64,000 bases of DNA from Uranotaenia lowii (Eukaryota > Arthropoda > Insecta > Diptera > Culicidae), in the NCBI RefSeq assembly GCF_029784155.1, contig NC_073693.1, positions 238,084,447-238,148,446 of the forward strand, in the 5' to 3' direction. Below the pieces are notes generated by a model that was given only the letters and a program-made list of their open reading frames with translations, ran no database searches and was not told where the DNA came from. Positions 24,746 through 36,544 of this stretch are shown one piece after another; the first letter of the stretch is position 1; each line of letters opens with the position of its first letter. Position numbers and translations under genes: made by a program.

Positions 24746-27700
24746 TAAAAAAATCATGAACTGAAGGATTAAATTCCTTTTATTTTCAAATAAAAACCAA
24801 CTATGTACTTACTATAATATGAGAAGATTTCAGGTTAAAAAGACTGCCAAACTGTAAATAAGATATCAAATGTATCCTACCAAATCAATTTAATCAAGGA
24901 ATTTGGCTATGCCATTCGACCACTGTTCCTAAAAATATAAGAGTATGGAGCTATTCGCGAAGGTCTTCCTAAAAACAGCTCAATTTTCCTAAGACTAAAG
25001 GTGCTAAAAGTGTCCAAAGTTCATCATCATCTCGCAGAGCTTTTCAATCAAAATGCGCATATTTCTGTGGACCAAAAATGAATCAGCAGCTCGCTAGTTC
25101 CGATTCGGGTTATTATTTTTGTAGACAATCATCCAACATCTATGTATACCCCGAACGGCCGAAGGTCATCAGCATTTCAGAGCGCAGATTGCAGCTCTCA
25201 AGATCAACCACTTCCTTTGGTTGTTCCGTCCATTCTTGTCGGCTGAAGAGAAGAATGACTGCGTTGTTTTTTTTTTTGTTATTTTGATTTTGTGACAGCC
25301 AATCGTCACCACCAGTTAGTGGCAGTGTGGGCTTGAGGGGCTCAGGTGCAAAACCCTATCCTGTTGTCATTTTTATTTAAATTAGGTGCGATTCGTTCTT
25401 CAACATCGGTGGAACATCGACTCAAAAATGTCAATCAGTAGGAAATTAGCATGCAACTTCCTCGTTAAAGGCTTTTATTTTGCCTGAGATAAATCAATCG
25501 GTCACCTGTGCCTGGGAACGGATGCTGAATGGCGACATACTTGACGCCTGGTGGCCCTCAATTCGGTTCAACAATGGATCAGCTGTTTCGGCGTTTTCCT
25601 AGAGCACTTAACCAAACATTGGATGCTTAATTGCTAGTCACATACCCTCTTAAGTTTAGCGCAGCATGTCCACAAAAGCATTATTTTAGTTCCAAGAACT
25701 GATACGTTGATCAAAGTCATGTGCCATTCTCAAGAGTTTGTTAATGTTGTTTGAAAAATAGGTTCTGTAGAATTTACAAACACCTACAAAAGGAATTCTA
25801 CCGTTTTTCGGTGAACAAGCTTAGTGTTTATATCTTATGTCAAATTACAGCACGCACCGGATGGTAATAATAAAATATACACATAAAGTTGCTCGCCCAT
25901 TCAAAAAAAACATAGCATTTTTGGGTATTTTTTTCAATTTTCCCAGTGCCCATGACTTTTGTTTGCAGCTTCACCGCCCATTGACCAAATGCCGAGCATC
26001 GTCCGACGTCGACGTCGTTGTTGGTGTACACATCAATGACCCTGAAATCTTGTTATTTTTATTTTTCCTAGTCACCCTCTCAGAAGGTCACCATGCGACT
26101 GGGTATGACGAGGTGTTACCTGGTTAGCTTTTGGCGTCAATCCAGAGAGGCGACCGATTGTCTACAAACAATTCACAGAAAGTTTACTACAACGGCACGT
26201 CTTGAGAGCTTAGTTTGGGAGCGTTTGCTTGTGGGACTTTTTTCTAGCTGTGTCTCTAAAAGAAAAAAAAAACTTTCTCAAGGTTCGTTGTTATGTTGTA
26301 GGTGTTTATTAAATACCTACAATTGTGCACAAATTTTACGTGATTTGTGAAATTTTAGAGATAAACATGTTCTTAAAGAACGCATCACTAGTTCAGAACT
26401 TATTTTCATTCTGATCACTGTTTCAATATAAAGAATATAAAACCTATACACCTACAATGAAAAGCATCCAATAACAAATATTGTTATCGTATTGATATCA
26501 TTAAAATCAACCGCTAACCGTACCTTCATTTTTAATCACAACTTGTTTTGTGATTTTTTAAGAACAAGCGAATGCCTAGTAATGGTTGAATTATTAGAAC
26601 TATCTAAAAAATGACGCGTTGTGACGTCACGACGTCGACCAAGCATATATCGATCGAAATTTCAGCAAGAACAAACTTTTTAAATCAAAATGAGGTGCTT
26701 TTAATTGTGCACCTAAAAATGAATGTTTTTGTTTTGTAGTTTTTGGCACGATTTTCTTGAAATATTCTGTTTAAAATTCATGGATATTCGCTTGGGTCCT
26801 GAATTCTAAAATGGATGAAAATTTAAAACTGTTGAAGCTCACTCGCGACATCCGAAATTTATCTCGCGACGATTATTGTAGACTGACGAGCTGCGTGGCA
26901 AATGTAAACAATAACAGAGAGTGGCAAGTGAGAGAGAACGTCAATTCGCTATTGTTCTAGAATCGACGAAGAGTGAATTCGTAGTGTTCACTGGAATCGT
27001 TGCCAGGTGATTAGATAGGAAATCATTAGGGAAGTGTTGCCAATATAACGGATGGATAATCCGATATATCAATCACTATCGTAACCTGACCTTTTTATAA
27101 GACTCGACGAGAAAAAAGATGATTATGTTATCAGTTTCCGATACAAAATAGTAGGGTAGAAACTCTAGATTTAGACAGGAGCAAGTTTTCGACAAATTTT
27201 TAATGAAATGCTTATCTTTCTATTTGGTGGCTCAAGCTATCTATGTTCATATTTTTGCTCTCCCACTTTAGTATACGTTGAATATAAAAGTTCTTCTGAA
27301 TAAGTTGTTGAATAGTAATAAACCAATAATATAAAAGTAACATTCTAAATCACCTGTGAAATTCAATGCCATCGACCAAATAAGAATGATTTTAAATAAC
27401 GAAAAAACTCTCCTTTAATTCGATTTAAAGCAACATAAAAGGAATCAATGGATGGATAAAGTTCTGAAATCAATCTTTTCGATAATTTATTTTATATCTT
27501 TGCTAACATTTAATGAAATTTCCACATGTTTTTTGAGCTGTCGAAAACAAGCGCTGTGAATTCTACTAATAATCTATTTTTCGACACCCATCTTCTTAGG
27601 TATGTTTATACTGTTTCCGTGGTGTTTAAAAACGTCGTGAAGTAGACAAGCAATTCCAGTATGCAAATATTCATATTCCTGAGCTATCAAAAGAGGTGGA

Positions 27701-28048
27701 AATATGCTCGTCAAAAACTGAAACTTTTTGTGTCGAAAACTAAAATTGAATGACGAAAACTGAATCATCGAGGAGTTTAAGAAAAAGGATAATAAAAACG
27801 TGGTTTGAAACTTTTGAACAACAAAAAAGGTAGAGAATGAAGAAAACAGTCTGATTCATATAGCCAATCATATTTAAAATGGAAAACTTTAGTCAATCAA
27901 TTTATTTACATGGTTGTTCTGACAAAACAAGCAAGAACTGTCGAAATCTAGGTATTTTTCCGTATTTCATATGATTTCGATATCACAAAATAAAACACTA
28001 AAGGATTGGTTTATTAAATAATGTGAAAATTCATTTAAATTGGTTTTA
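24746..28048. other. Unique DNA, no gene established
   Basis: No supported gene. 25000-26350 is less AT-rich than the surroundings and contains frames of 60-100 codons on both strands without recognisable motifs. Around 26600-26640 there is a CpG-rich stretch (GACGTCACGACGTCGACC) that resembles CREB/ATF half sites, but I can attach no gene to it. The rest is AT-rich. Confidence 0.4.
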
Positions 28049-28190
28049 TGTCGTGAACTCGATCCCAAATGTAGACAACGATCACAATTGTACCGGATAA
28101 GATAATCAATAACTGTCCGCCAACTGCATCGTTGATATAAGTCGCGAATTACATAATGATGTTAAAACGACTATAATTGAAACAATAACA
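28049..28190 (+). repeat. tRNA-derived SINE family A, diverged copy
   Basis: From GAACTCGATCCCAAATG to CTATAATTGAAAC this matches the body of the family A SINE at 46178-46377, including the CACAATTGTACCGGATAAG and GTCGCGAATTACATAA blocks, with many substitutions. The tRNA-like A box is missing. An old 5'-truncated copy. Confidence 0.65.
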
Positions 28191-28514
28191 AATTGTAAAA
28201 TTTATTACCACCCTTTCAAACTTTCAATATTTTTCCTTTAGGGAATATATGAGCATATTGGCAACCTTAAGTAGGGCGCTTATTTAACCAAAGAAACAGC
28301 TGTAATATGTGAATAACATCATTGTTTCGTGTTCAGACACTGAAAAAGTCTATTTTTTAACTGATTGAAACTTGAAATAGTAGATAAAAATTGAGGAGGT
28401 AGTAATTAAGCTACAACCGCTAAACGTAGTATTACACAATGTTTTTCTTGTCAATGTGTAGCTTGTATAGAATAAGTGAACTTATGGTGTACTCACGTAT
28501 TGATAAACATTGAT

Positions 28515-29545
28515 AAACAAATGGCAATATGTGACATAATTTGGTCATGCAACATAATCGACCATGTGACATCATCCGACCATGCAAAACTATCGGACCA
28601 TGTGACATAATACAATCATGCAACATAATCGATAATGTGACATAAACTGACTATACAACGTAATCGACCATGTGATAGCATCCGATCATGCAATATAATT
28701 GACCAAGTGACATAATCCGGCCATGCAACATAATCGAATTTTCTAACGTAATCCAATCATGCACCATGATCGACCATGTAACATAATTCGATCATACAAC
28801 ATAATCGACCATGTGACATAATCCGACCATGCAACATAATCCAATCATGCAACAAAATCAACCATGTGACATAATCGAACCATGCAACACAATCGACAAT
28901 ATGACATAATCAGACCATGCAACATTATCGATCATGTAACAAAATCTGATCCTAACCGACCATGTGACATAATCAGATCATTCAACATTATCCACCATGA
29001 GACATAATCTTACCATGCGACATAATCCAGTCATGCAACATAATCTGAACATGCAACATAAACGGACCATGCAACATAATCTGACTGCAACATAATGAAC
29101 AATGTGACATAATCTGATCATGCAACATAATCTTACCATGTGACATAATCCAGTTTGCAGCATAATCCGAACATGCAACATAATCGGAATATGTGACATA
29201 ATCCAATCATGCAACATAGTCGACAATGTGACATAACCAGACTATGCAGCATAATCAGACCATGCAACATAATCGTATAATGTGACATAATCCAATCATG
29301 CTCGACCATGTGACATTATCTGACCATGCAACATTATCAACTATGTGACCTAATCGGACCATGTTACATTATCCGATCATGCAACATAATCTGACCATGC
29401 AACATAATTGACCTTGTGACATAATCCGACCATGAAACATAATCTGACTTTGCAACATAATCGACAATGTGACATAATCTGACTATACAACATAATCGAC
29501 CATGTGACATAATCTAATCATTCAGCATTATCTGACCATGAAATT
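28515..29545. repeat. ~1-kb minisatellite, 17/34-bp unit
   Basis: About sixty degenerate 17-bp units alternate between two types, ACCATGTGACATAATCC and ACCATGCAACATAATCG, giving a 34-bp higher-order period. Units carry many substitutions and small indels, so the array is not recently homogenised. Because 34 and 17 are not multiples of three, minus-strand frames run through all phases and produce spurious Met/His/Cys-rich frames (28432-28626, 28978-29226). Confidence 0.9.
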
Positions 29546-29954
29546 TTTTTTTAAATAGGCCCAACTTCAAGTTTTTAGCAGTAAAAAATGTAGGTATTTT
29601 TTTCACAGCTTGAAACTTCAATAGTTGAAACAATCTAGTTAATTTTATGCTCATATCGTGTTTTACATTAGTTTTGATAAATTTGAAATCATAATTTCGC
29701 TTGTCACGAATGTGATACATATCATGAAATTATGTTTCACAAAGTTAAACGTTACACTTTCGTTAGCTCACGGAGACTAAATTTGAAGAATTTAAATCCA
29801 ATGGATTCGGAGATATAGAATGCTGAATATCGGTGTTTTTCGGCTTTGATTTCTTGGCGGTTCTTACTGTGTTAAGATAAAAAAAAACATTTGAAAAAAA
29901 AAATCTAAGTTCAGAGTTTAATTCAAAATTCTAAAACTTGTTCAAACTTAGTAT
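29546..29954. other. AT-rich spacer, no gene recognised
   Basis: AT-rich sequence between the minisatellite and the hydrophobic minus-strand ORF. No repeat pair or coding frame supported. Confidence 0.5.
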
Positions 29955-30530
29955 TTAGCTACAGGAGTCAAAGTTTTGTAATAACGCTTTAACAGCCCGT
30001 CTGGCACTGGTGGTCTTATCTGCTGTTTGAGCACAGTTATCGATTTCCAATTTCCGTCTTTGTTTCAAATTCATGCAAATTTGGCGCAAGATTTTAATAA
30101 ATGCAACCGATCGATAGACGTTGGGCGTGATAATTAACTCTTTATGAGACATCATTAATTTTTCCACTTCAACCCCTATACGTAACATTATTTGAGATAT
30201 GATCGTAATAAAAACCGATTCAAGCATCAAAAAATCTAAGTATTTCCCGTTCCAATGAAAGTTGGATTTCATGAAATATTTTGCAACCGCAGTTATTGAT
30301 ACGAAAATTGACCGAAAAGCGGGTAGCGAATAGAAGACACCAGCAGCTTTTAATGCGATTTGACAGATCGCATAAATATATAAGATTCCAACATAATTGA
30401 AAATTTGATATTTAAGATATTTGTGACAATTTCTGAGAACATTCATTAATTTACACAGTGAAACAAAGAAAAATTGCCAATGATTTTGGGATAGAAATGC
30501 CACATTTCTTTTATAAACATCAACTAGAAC
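29955..30530 (-). CDS. Possible exon of a multi-pass membrane protein (chemoreceptor-like?)
   Basis: A single minus-strand open frame of about 190 codons ends at 29955 in a sequence otherwise full of stops. There is no ATG at its head: the frame begins at a GTG at 30503 and remains open upstream past a pyrimidine-rich tract and an acceptor-like TTTATGTTCAAG near 30527, so an internal or last exon is likelier than a whole gene. It encodes at least three hydrophobic segments (around FNYVGILYIYAICQIA, the FRSIFVSITAVAKYF region and LESVFITIISQIML) and a basic tail ending in NFDSCS. The pattern recalls insect gustatory/odorant receptor exons, but no family signature is seen. Could be a pseudogene. 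Confidence 0.35.
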   Translation of the reverse strand, partial: VLVDVYKRNVAFLSQNHWQFFFVSLCKLMNVLRNCHKYLKYQIFNYVGILYIYAICQIALKAAGVFYSLPAFRSIFVSITAVAKYFMKSNFHWNGKYLDFLMLESVFITIISQIMLRIGVEVEKLMMSHKELIITPNVYRSVAFIKILRQICMNLKQRRKLEIDNCAQTADKTTSARRAVKALLQNFDSCS

Positions 30531-30903
30531 TTGAACATAAATAAAAAAAAAGTGCTCCTCTAATTATGGTTTTAAACAAGACCACTTCTATCATGACTTC
30601 AGGAGACCGGTAATTGACACAGATTCCGTTGAACTCTTAATTTTTTCTTGAATTCTTTAAGCTGTCCAATTTTGAAATATATATTGAGAAATAAATAAAA
30701 AAATAGATACATGATTCTATTAATTTCAACTGTTATAAAAGTTACAATAATCATCAGATGTAATGTTAATAAAAAGGAAAACTGTCCACCACAAAATACC
30801 TTGAACTCAAAATCGGAGTTTCCATATGTTGAAAACTTGTTTTTTTCAATATTTTGAATTCCTAGTCACGAGATTATATGTGTAAATGTAAACAAACATT
30901 TTA

Positions 30904-31270
30904 GATAGCGCTGATGTGGTCTAGTGGATAGGCAGGCGTGAGTCTGGTAGCCAGGCGTACTGGGTTCAATTCCCGGTATCGGCAAGAAAAACTTTTGGGT
31001 TCGAATCCCATAAGTTGCCGTCAGGTAAGATGTGTTACATTGTATAAATAATTATATATATCAGAGAGAATGCATCTGGGGTTAATCTGAAGAGACTATT
31101 GCAAGCGGAGTGGATTGCCAACCATTGTAGGTCTCTGAAGGTTGGATGCCTTCTCTCGACGAACCATCGGCCGTGGAAGCCTGAGAAGCAATTCGAAGGC
31201 CAAGCCACACAGACATAGGCTGGACCTTGCTACCGATGGGGGACCCATACATACATACATACATACATAC
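30904..31270 (+). repeat. Complete tRNA-derived SINE (family B) with 20-bp target duplication
   Basis: The head at 30910-30984 folds as a tRNA-like unit: a 7-bp acceptor stem (GCTGATG with TATCGGC), A box TGGTCTAGTGG (30917-30927) and B box GGTTCAATTCC (30963-30973), resembling tRNA-Glu. A second B-box-like GGTTCGAATCC follows at 30998-31008. A body of about 240 bp ends in (ACAT)n at about 31246-31270. The insertion is bracketed by AAATGTAAACAAACATTTTA at 30884-30903 and 31271-31290, a perfect 20-bp duplication expected of LINE-driven retroposition. Transcribed by Pol III if active. Confidence 0.85.
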
Positions 31271-31290
31271 AAATGTAAACAAACATTTTA

Positions 31291-31560
31291 TTACGAAAAA
31301 ATACAAACACTGACATAAACTAGTCGCAACTTCTTTCCAATTAGAATATTTGTAGCCTGGACTACATATTCTATAGGTGAAATACAAATTTTAAAGTTGT
31401 TTTGATAACTTTTGCAGCAGTTTTCTGTGAATTCTTAAGATGTTTCAAACGACGTAACGAAAGCTCACGCGAGATATGTTTCGAAGGGAGGAGATCTACC
31501 GGAGACATATTTTTCTACATCATTTAATATCTGTTACAAATACCGGATCCAAGATATAAC
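31291..31560. other. Spacer, no gene recognised
   Basis: Sequence between the family B SINE and the retroposed tail at 31561; nothing identified. Confidence 0.4.
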
Positions 31561-31612
31561 CAAGTTGAAAATCTCTATAATAAAGACAAAAAAAAAAAAG
31601 AAAAAAAAACGA
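31561..31612 (+). repeat. Retroposon 3' tail (TCTCTATAATAAAG + A-tract)
   Basis: The phrase GTTGAAAATCTCTATAATAAAG followed by an A-rich tract matches the 43-bp insertion at 56191-56233 (GCTGAAAGTCTCTATAATAA). It looks like the 3' end of a SINE or other retroposon; the 5' part was not identified. Confidence 0.45.
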
Positions 31613-31928
31613 GGAGTCATGTGCCTGGAATCTAATGCTTTCATTCTCCCATAATGCTCTTAAAGTCAATGAATTTCAAGATTTCTTATTAATGAGACAA
31701 GAAAATATATTTGGAAATCCAATCAAGATGCAATAAAAAGTTTTACGATACATTTTGAATGTTTCATCTTCTTTTTAGAGTTCGTTCAGATTTGAAAATA
31801 ATCGTATGGGATTAAGAAAATTCTTTTATGCCAACCATCGTTTGAGTCACCCTTTTTTTTTTTTTTTTCCTGTTGGGGAGAGAGTCCACTGCGACCATCG
31901 AGTCGAGTCACTCTTGGTTGATACTTAC

Positions 31929-32104
31929 GTCTTTCAAACTGCTGCGCCAAAGCCGATCCCGTCAGGACGGCCAGAAAGCTGACCAACCCGATCCAAACGG
32001 TCGTTGAAGGCTTCATCGTTGATTTATTTGTTGTCCGGAGGCACTACGCGATTCAACGCTAAACCGATGTTCTTTTCTTGGCACGAGATTTGGTTAAAAT
32101 TACC
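31929..32104 (-). CDS. Signal-peptide exon of an unidentified secreted protein
   Basis: On the minus strand an acceptor (CGATTTGCAG, AG at 32106-32105) opens an exon with about 88 bp of 5' untranslated sequence and an ATG at 32016-32014. Twenty-nine codons follow: a short charged start (MKPSTTVW), a hydrophobic core rich in Leu/Val/Ala, and a cleavage-type ending SALA-QQFER. The exon closes at 31929 with a strong donor, GTAAGTAT. This is the layout of a first coding exon of a secreted or extracellular protein, with a phase-1 intron next. The frame running beyond the donor to 31786 is intron. No later exon was recognised in the window. See the candidate promoter at 36537. Confidence 0.55.
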
Positions 32105-32739
32105 CTGCAAATCGAAAGTTTTGGCCCAATGAGTCAAGATGTGGTTTAAAAGTATTATTCCAATATAAAAAATTACCTTTGATTGACAAATTTTCAAGCT
32201 CAGTTAAGGCATCAAGCATTTTTTTAAGACAATGGATATTGTGAAAAAAATATTAGTCATTAGTCCAAGTAGGACAGCAGTTCGTTCCAAAGAAAAATCA
32301 ATCGAAATTTTTTTTTCAATCACCGCTCACTCCAATTGGAGATTTGATCAAATTGCGGAAACAGACTATACCGAAATCAAAAAGCCATTACCGGCTGCCA
32401 AAAATAAGCTAGAACCAATTATTAACAAGCTTGCAGCATGCATGAATAATGCGCAAAGACAAATTTGGTTTGAGTCAACGTTTCTTTGATTGAATTTGCT
32501 CCAGTGATTTGGTGCTGAAGATTGGAAACAAGCGACGAACCTGTGCTCTTGGGCAATCAAAAGACTTGGTTTGCGTTAATTTGACAGATTATATGGATTC
32601 AAGTCCTTCACCATCTAAAATCGTTTGGGTTGGCTTGAATCATCACGCTGTTTAAGATACTGTTAAACTGAATTGCAAATGTGCAAAACTAATAAAATCG
32701 AATAAACATAATTGACTAAAATTGTCAGCTGTGTGTTCA

Positions 32740-35200
32740 GTATGAATTGAGATTCAGAAATCAGATTTGATCGAGGTTTAGATTTCAGATTCAGTAATCA
32801 GTTCCAGAAATCAAATACCGAACTCATATTTAGAACTCTAGTTAGGAAAACAGATTCAGAACTCAGATGCAGAATTCAGATATGAAATTCATATTCAGAA
32901 TTCTTATTCAGTATCATATGCGGTATCAAATTCAAAACTCCAAACTTCAGAACTTAGATTCAGAATTCAGATTCCGAACTCAGATCAAAACTCAGAATCA
33001 GAACTCAGATCCAAAAGTAAAAACAGAACTCAGCTTTAGAACTCAAAATTCAATATTCAAAACTCAGAATCAGAACTCAGATTCAGAACTCCAAATAAGA
33101 AGTCTGATTCAGAACTCAGGTGAGGAACTCAGAAGAAGAAGAAGAATTCAGATTCAGAATTCAGATTCAGAATTCAGATTCAGAATTCAGATTCAGAATT
33201 CAGATTCAGAATTAAGATTCAGAATTCAGATTTAGAATGATTCAGAATTCAGATTCAGAATTCAGATTCAGAATTCAGGTTCAGAACTCAGATTCAGAAT
33301 TCAGATTCAGAACTCAGATTCAGAATTCAGATTCAGAATTCAGATTCAGAATTCAGATTCAGAATTCAGATTCAGAATTCAGATTCAGAATTCAGATTCA
33401 GAATTCAGATTCAGAATTCAGATTCAGAATTCAGATTCAGAATTCAGATTCAGTATTCAGATTCAGAATTCAGATTCAGAATTCAGATTCAGAATTCAGA
33501 TTCAGAATTCAGATTCAGAATTCAGATTCAGAATTCAGATTCAGAATTCAGATTCAGAATTCAGATTCAGATTCAGAATTCAGATTCAGAATTCAGATTC
33601 AGAATTCAGATTCAGAATTCAGATTCAGAATTCAGATTCAGAATTCAGATTCAGAATTCAGATTCAGAATTCAGATTCAGAATTCAGATTCAGAATTCAG
33701 ATTCAGAATTCAGATTCAGAATTCAGATTCAGAATTCAGATTCAGAATTCAGATTCAGAATTCAGATTCAGAATTCAGATTCAGAATTAAGATTCAGAAT
33801 TCAGATTTAGAATGATTCAGAATTCAGATTCAGAATTCAGATTCAGAATTCAGGTTCAGAACTCAGATTCAGAATTCAGATTCAGAACTCAGATTCAGAA
33901 TTCAGATTCAGAATTCAGATTCAGAATTCAGATTCAGAATTCAGATTCAGAATTCAGATTCAGAATTCAGATTCAGAATTCAGATTCAGAATTCAGATTC
34001 AGAATTCAGATTCAGAATTCAGATTCAGAATTCAGATTCAGAATTCAGATTCAGAATTCAGATTCAGAATTCAGATTCAGAATTCAGATTCAGAATTCAG
34101 ATTCAGAATTCAGATTCAGAATTCAGATTCAGAATTCAGATTCAGAATTCAGATTCAGAATTCAGATTCAGTATTCAGATTCAGAATTCAGATTCAGAAT
34201 TCAGATTCAGAATTCAGATTCAGAATTCAGATTCAGAATTCAGATTCAGAATTCAGATTCAGATTCAGAATTCAGATTCAGAATTCAGATTCAGAATTCA
34301 GATTCAGAATTCAGATTCAGAATTCAGATTCAGAATTCAGATTCAGAATTCAGATTCAGAATTCAGATTCAGAATTCAGATTCAGAATTCAGATTCAGAA
34401 TTCAGATTCAGAATTCAGATTCAGAATTCAGATTCAGAATTCAGATTCAGAATTCAGATTCAGAATTCAGATTCAGAATTCAGATTCAGAATTCAGATTC
34501 AGAATTCAGATTCAGAATTCAGATTCAGAATTCAGATTCAGAATTCAGATTCAGAATTCAGATTCAGAATTCAGATTCAGAATTCAGATTCAGAATTCAG
34601 ATTCAGAATTCAGATTCAGAATTCAGATTCAGAATTCAGATTCAGAATTCAGATTCAGAATTCAGATTCAGAATTCAGATTCAGAATTCAGATTCAGAAT
34701 TCAGATTCAGAATTCAGATTCAGAATCCAGATTGAGAACTTAAATTCAGAAGTCAGATTCAGAACTCAGATTCAGAAGTCAGATTCAGAACTCAGATTCA
34801 GTCATTAGGTTCAGAATTCAAATTTAAAATTCAGATTTAGACTTCTGATATAGAATTAAGTTTCAGAACATTGAGCCAGAACCCAAATTTAAAACTAAGA
34901 TTCAGTATTCAGATTCAGAATATCTGATTCAGAATCTTAGATTCAGAACTCAGATTCAGAACTCTGATTTAGAACTCAGATTCAGAACTCAGATTCTGAT
35001 TCCAGATCAAAAATCCAGAATTTATACTTGAAACTTAGAGTCTGAACTGAGATTTAGAAATTTCATGAAGAACTCAGGTTCAGAAATCTTATTCAAAGCT
35101 TAGAATATGTACTCAAGTTTTAAGCTTTGATTCAGAACTCAAAATCAGCATTCAAAATCAGAATTCAGCATCAGAGTTCAGAATCAGAAATCAATATATA
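32740..35200. repeat. 13-bp satellite array (GATTCAGAATTCA)n
   Basis: About 120 near-identical 13-bp units, GATTCAGAATTCA, fill about 33145-34735; each contains an EcoRI site (GAATTC). Flanks at 32740-33140 and 34735-35200 hold degenerate CAGAAYTCAGATT relatives. Variant units (TTAGAATGATTCAG; CAGGTTCAGAACTCAG) appear in the same order at 33208-33330 and 33783-33900, marking a higher-order duplication with a period of about 575 bp. All three plus-strand phases are free of stops, so frames of up to 307 codons (QNSDSEFRFRIQI repeats) arise without coding meaning. Confidence 0.95.
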
Positions 35201-36403
35201 GCATTTCATTCAAGTTACATTCTGTTAGTTTTTCTTGAGATGTTCTCACAAATTTTTGATAGTTATATTATATTTTTGAAAGGTTCAAATTTTTTTCCAG
35301 CTAAAATTTCAAAAGTTTTTGAATAAATTTGTTCATCAAACCTTGAAAACCAATTGTAATAATAAACATTTTTTTGTCAACAATGAATTTATCATGCTAA
35401 TATTTTTCATTGTACACAGTGTGTGAACCCGTTTAAGGTCCCGGCTGATGGCCATAAATCATGAATAATCTCGGAATGTTAAGTCGACGTCGAGCAGGGT
35501 CGAGTGCAATGTTTTCGGCTGCAGATTTTTTCTGCCGCCCCCTGCCGCAGATTCAGATCTCTCGGAATCTCTTTCATTAACAACACCATGCGACTTCTTT
35601 GTCCGCCAAATCTGAACGGCCTCCAAAAGTCCACGAGATGGTGACGTCTCGATGGGAGCAAACTCTTGAAAGGACGCTTCAACAGACGCCATGCAGCTTT
35701 ACTCTTTTAAACCAATCTCATCTTGACTCTCGTGCTCGTGACTGTGGAATAAAAATCCACCCAAACCAAACAATCGTTGAAAAGATCAAAAAGTTAAGGC
35801 TGCACCATTTGGTTTCTCCCAGTCGCTTTTTTTCTTTTTATTTTTATGCAAAACGCTCTCGATTTGCCGACACTTTAAGGCGGGATTTTCAGCTTAACGT
35901 CTTTTTGGGTGGATATTTTGGGGTCATTATTCACAGTGGAACATTTGATTGGATGTTGATTTTTTACTTCTAATTTTCTATTGGTTTCATCTAATTGATC
36001 GAACATCTAACAGCATCGAGCCAAAGTTCATTGATCATCATCAAGAGCGCAAACATGTTCTTCACATTTCACCATGCTCCATCTATCGATTGGTAATCAC
36101 ACTTTTCATTCAACTGACTTTTAAAGGCCATCGATGTTTTGTCTGACGTTTAGCACAAGAATCCAAAAACCCCATCTGTTGCAACCACTGAAACCTTCTG
36201 TAGAACAGCTTTTCACTTTTATGTTCCGTGCATCTCCCTCAAGTAGTTAAAACCGCACAGTTCTTGATTCGCAACATCCTGAGTCTACTCAGGCCATTTC
36301 CCAATTCTGATTTGCGAAACAAGTTGATTTCCACTTCCACACTTCGAATCACAACAACCTTCACTCAGTCCCCGAAAGCACCATCAACAAGAACACTCAC
36401 TTA
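35201..36403. other. GC-richer island, no gene established
   Basis: 35430-35700 is GC-rich with 65-75-codon frames on the minus strand (35459-35692 and 35479-35682), and 35600-35970 has a 124-codon plus frame; none has a recognisable motif. The composition and lack of repeats suggest regulatory or untranslated sequence, perhaps of the minus-strand gene proposed at 36404-36544. Confidence 0.35.
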
Positions 36404-36544
36404 CTTAGCAGCTTTGAACAGCGTGTGGAAAAACAAAAAAAAAACCTCACAATAACCACCAGAGCCGAAAACCGCGCTGCTGCTAGTGGTAGCACCTGTG
36501 GACAACAAATAAAGAAGAAATTATGAATGCCTTAAACTTTTATA
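36404..36544 (-). promoter_or_regulatory. Candidate TATA promoter and noncoding exon 1 (minus strand)
   Basis: On the minus strand a good TATA box (TATAAAAG, plus-strand 36537-36544) sits in a GC-rich island. About 30 bp downstream would place transcription start near 36510. About 105 bp later comes a strong donor, GTAAGTGAGT at 36404-36395. It could be the 5' noncoding exon of the secreted-protein gene whose acceptor is at 32105, making an intron of about 4.3 kb that contains the 13-bp satellite. The link between the two is inference; an A-rich run at about 36430-36445 inside the proposed exon is a weak point. Confidence 0.25.

Noticed and set aside
26600..26645. CRE-like GACGTCAC cluster as a promoter
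   Set aside because: No start site, exon or gene could be attached; CpG-rich patches occur elsewhere without genes.
28432..29226. Minus-strand Met/His/Cys-rich small proteins
   Set aside because: Translations of the 17/34-bp minisatellite; not genes.
28515..29545. CRISPR-like array
   Set aside because: Unit and spacer are equally repetitive, there are no unique spacers, and the sequence is clearly eukaryotic.
30910..30984. Functional tRNA gene
   Set aside because: The acceptor stem pairs, but the anticodon arm is not a clean 5-7-5 structure, there is no Pol III T-run directly after, and the unit is the head of a SINE with target duplications.
32867..34735. Long plus-strand frames encoding 13-residue IQNSDSEFRFRIQ repeats (122, 192 and 307 codons)
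   Set aside because: They are produced by the stop-free 13-bp satellite, break wherever a unit varies, and have no start context or flanking gene structure.
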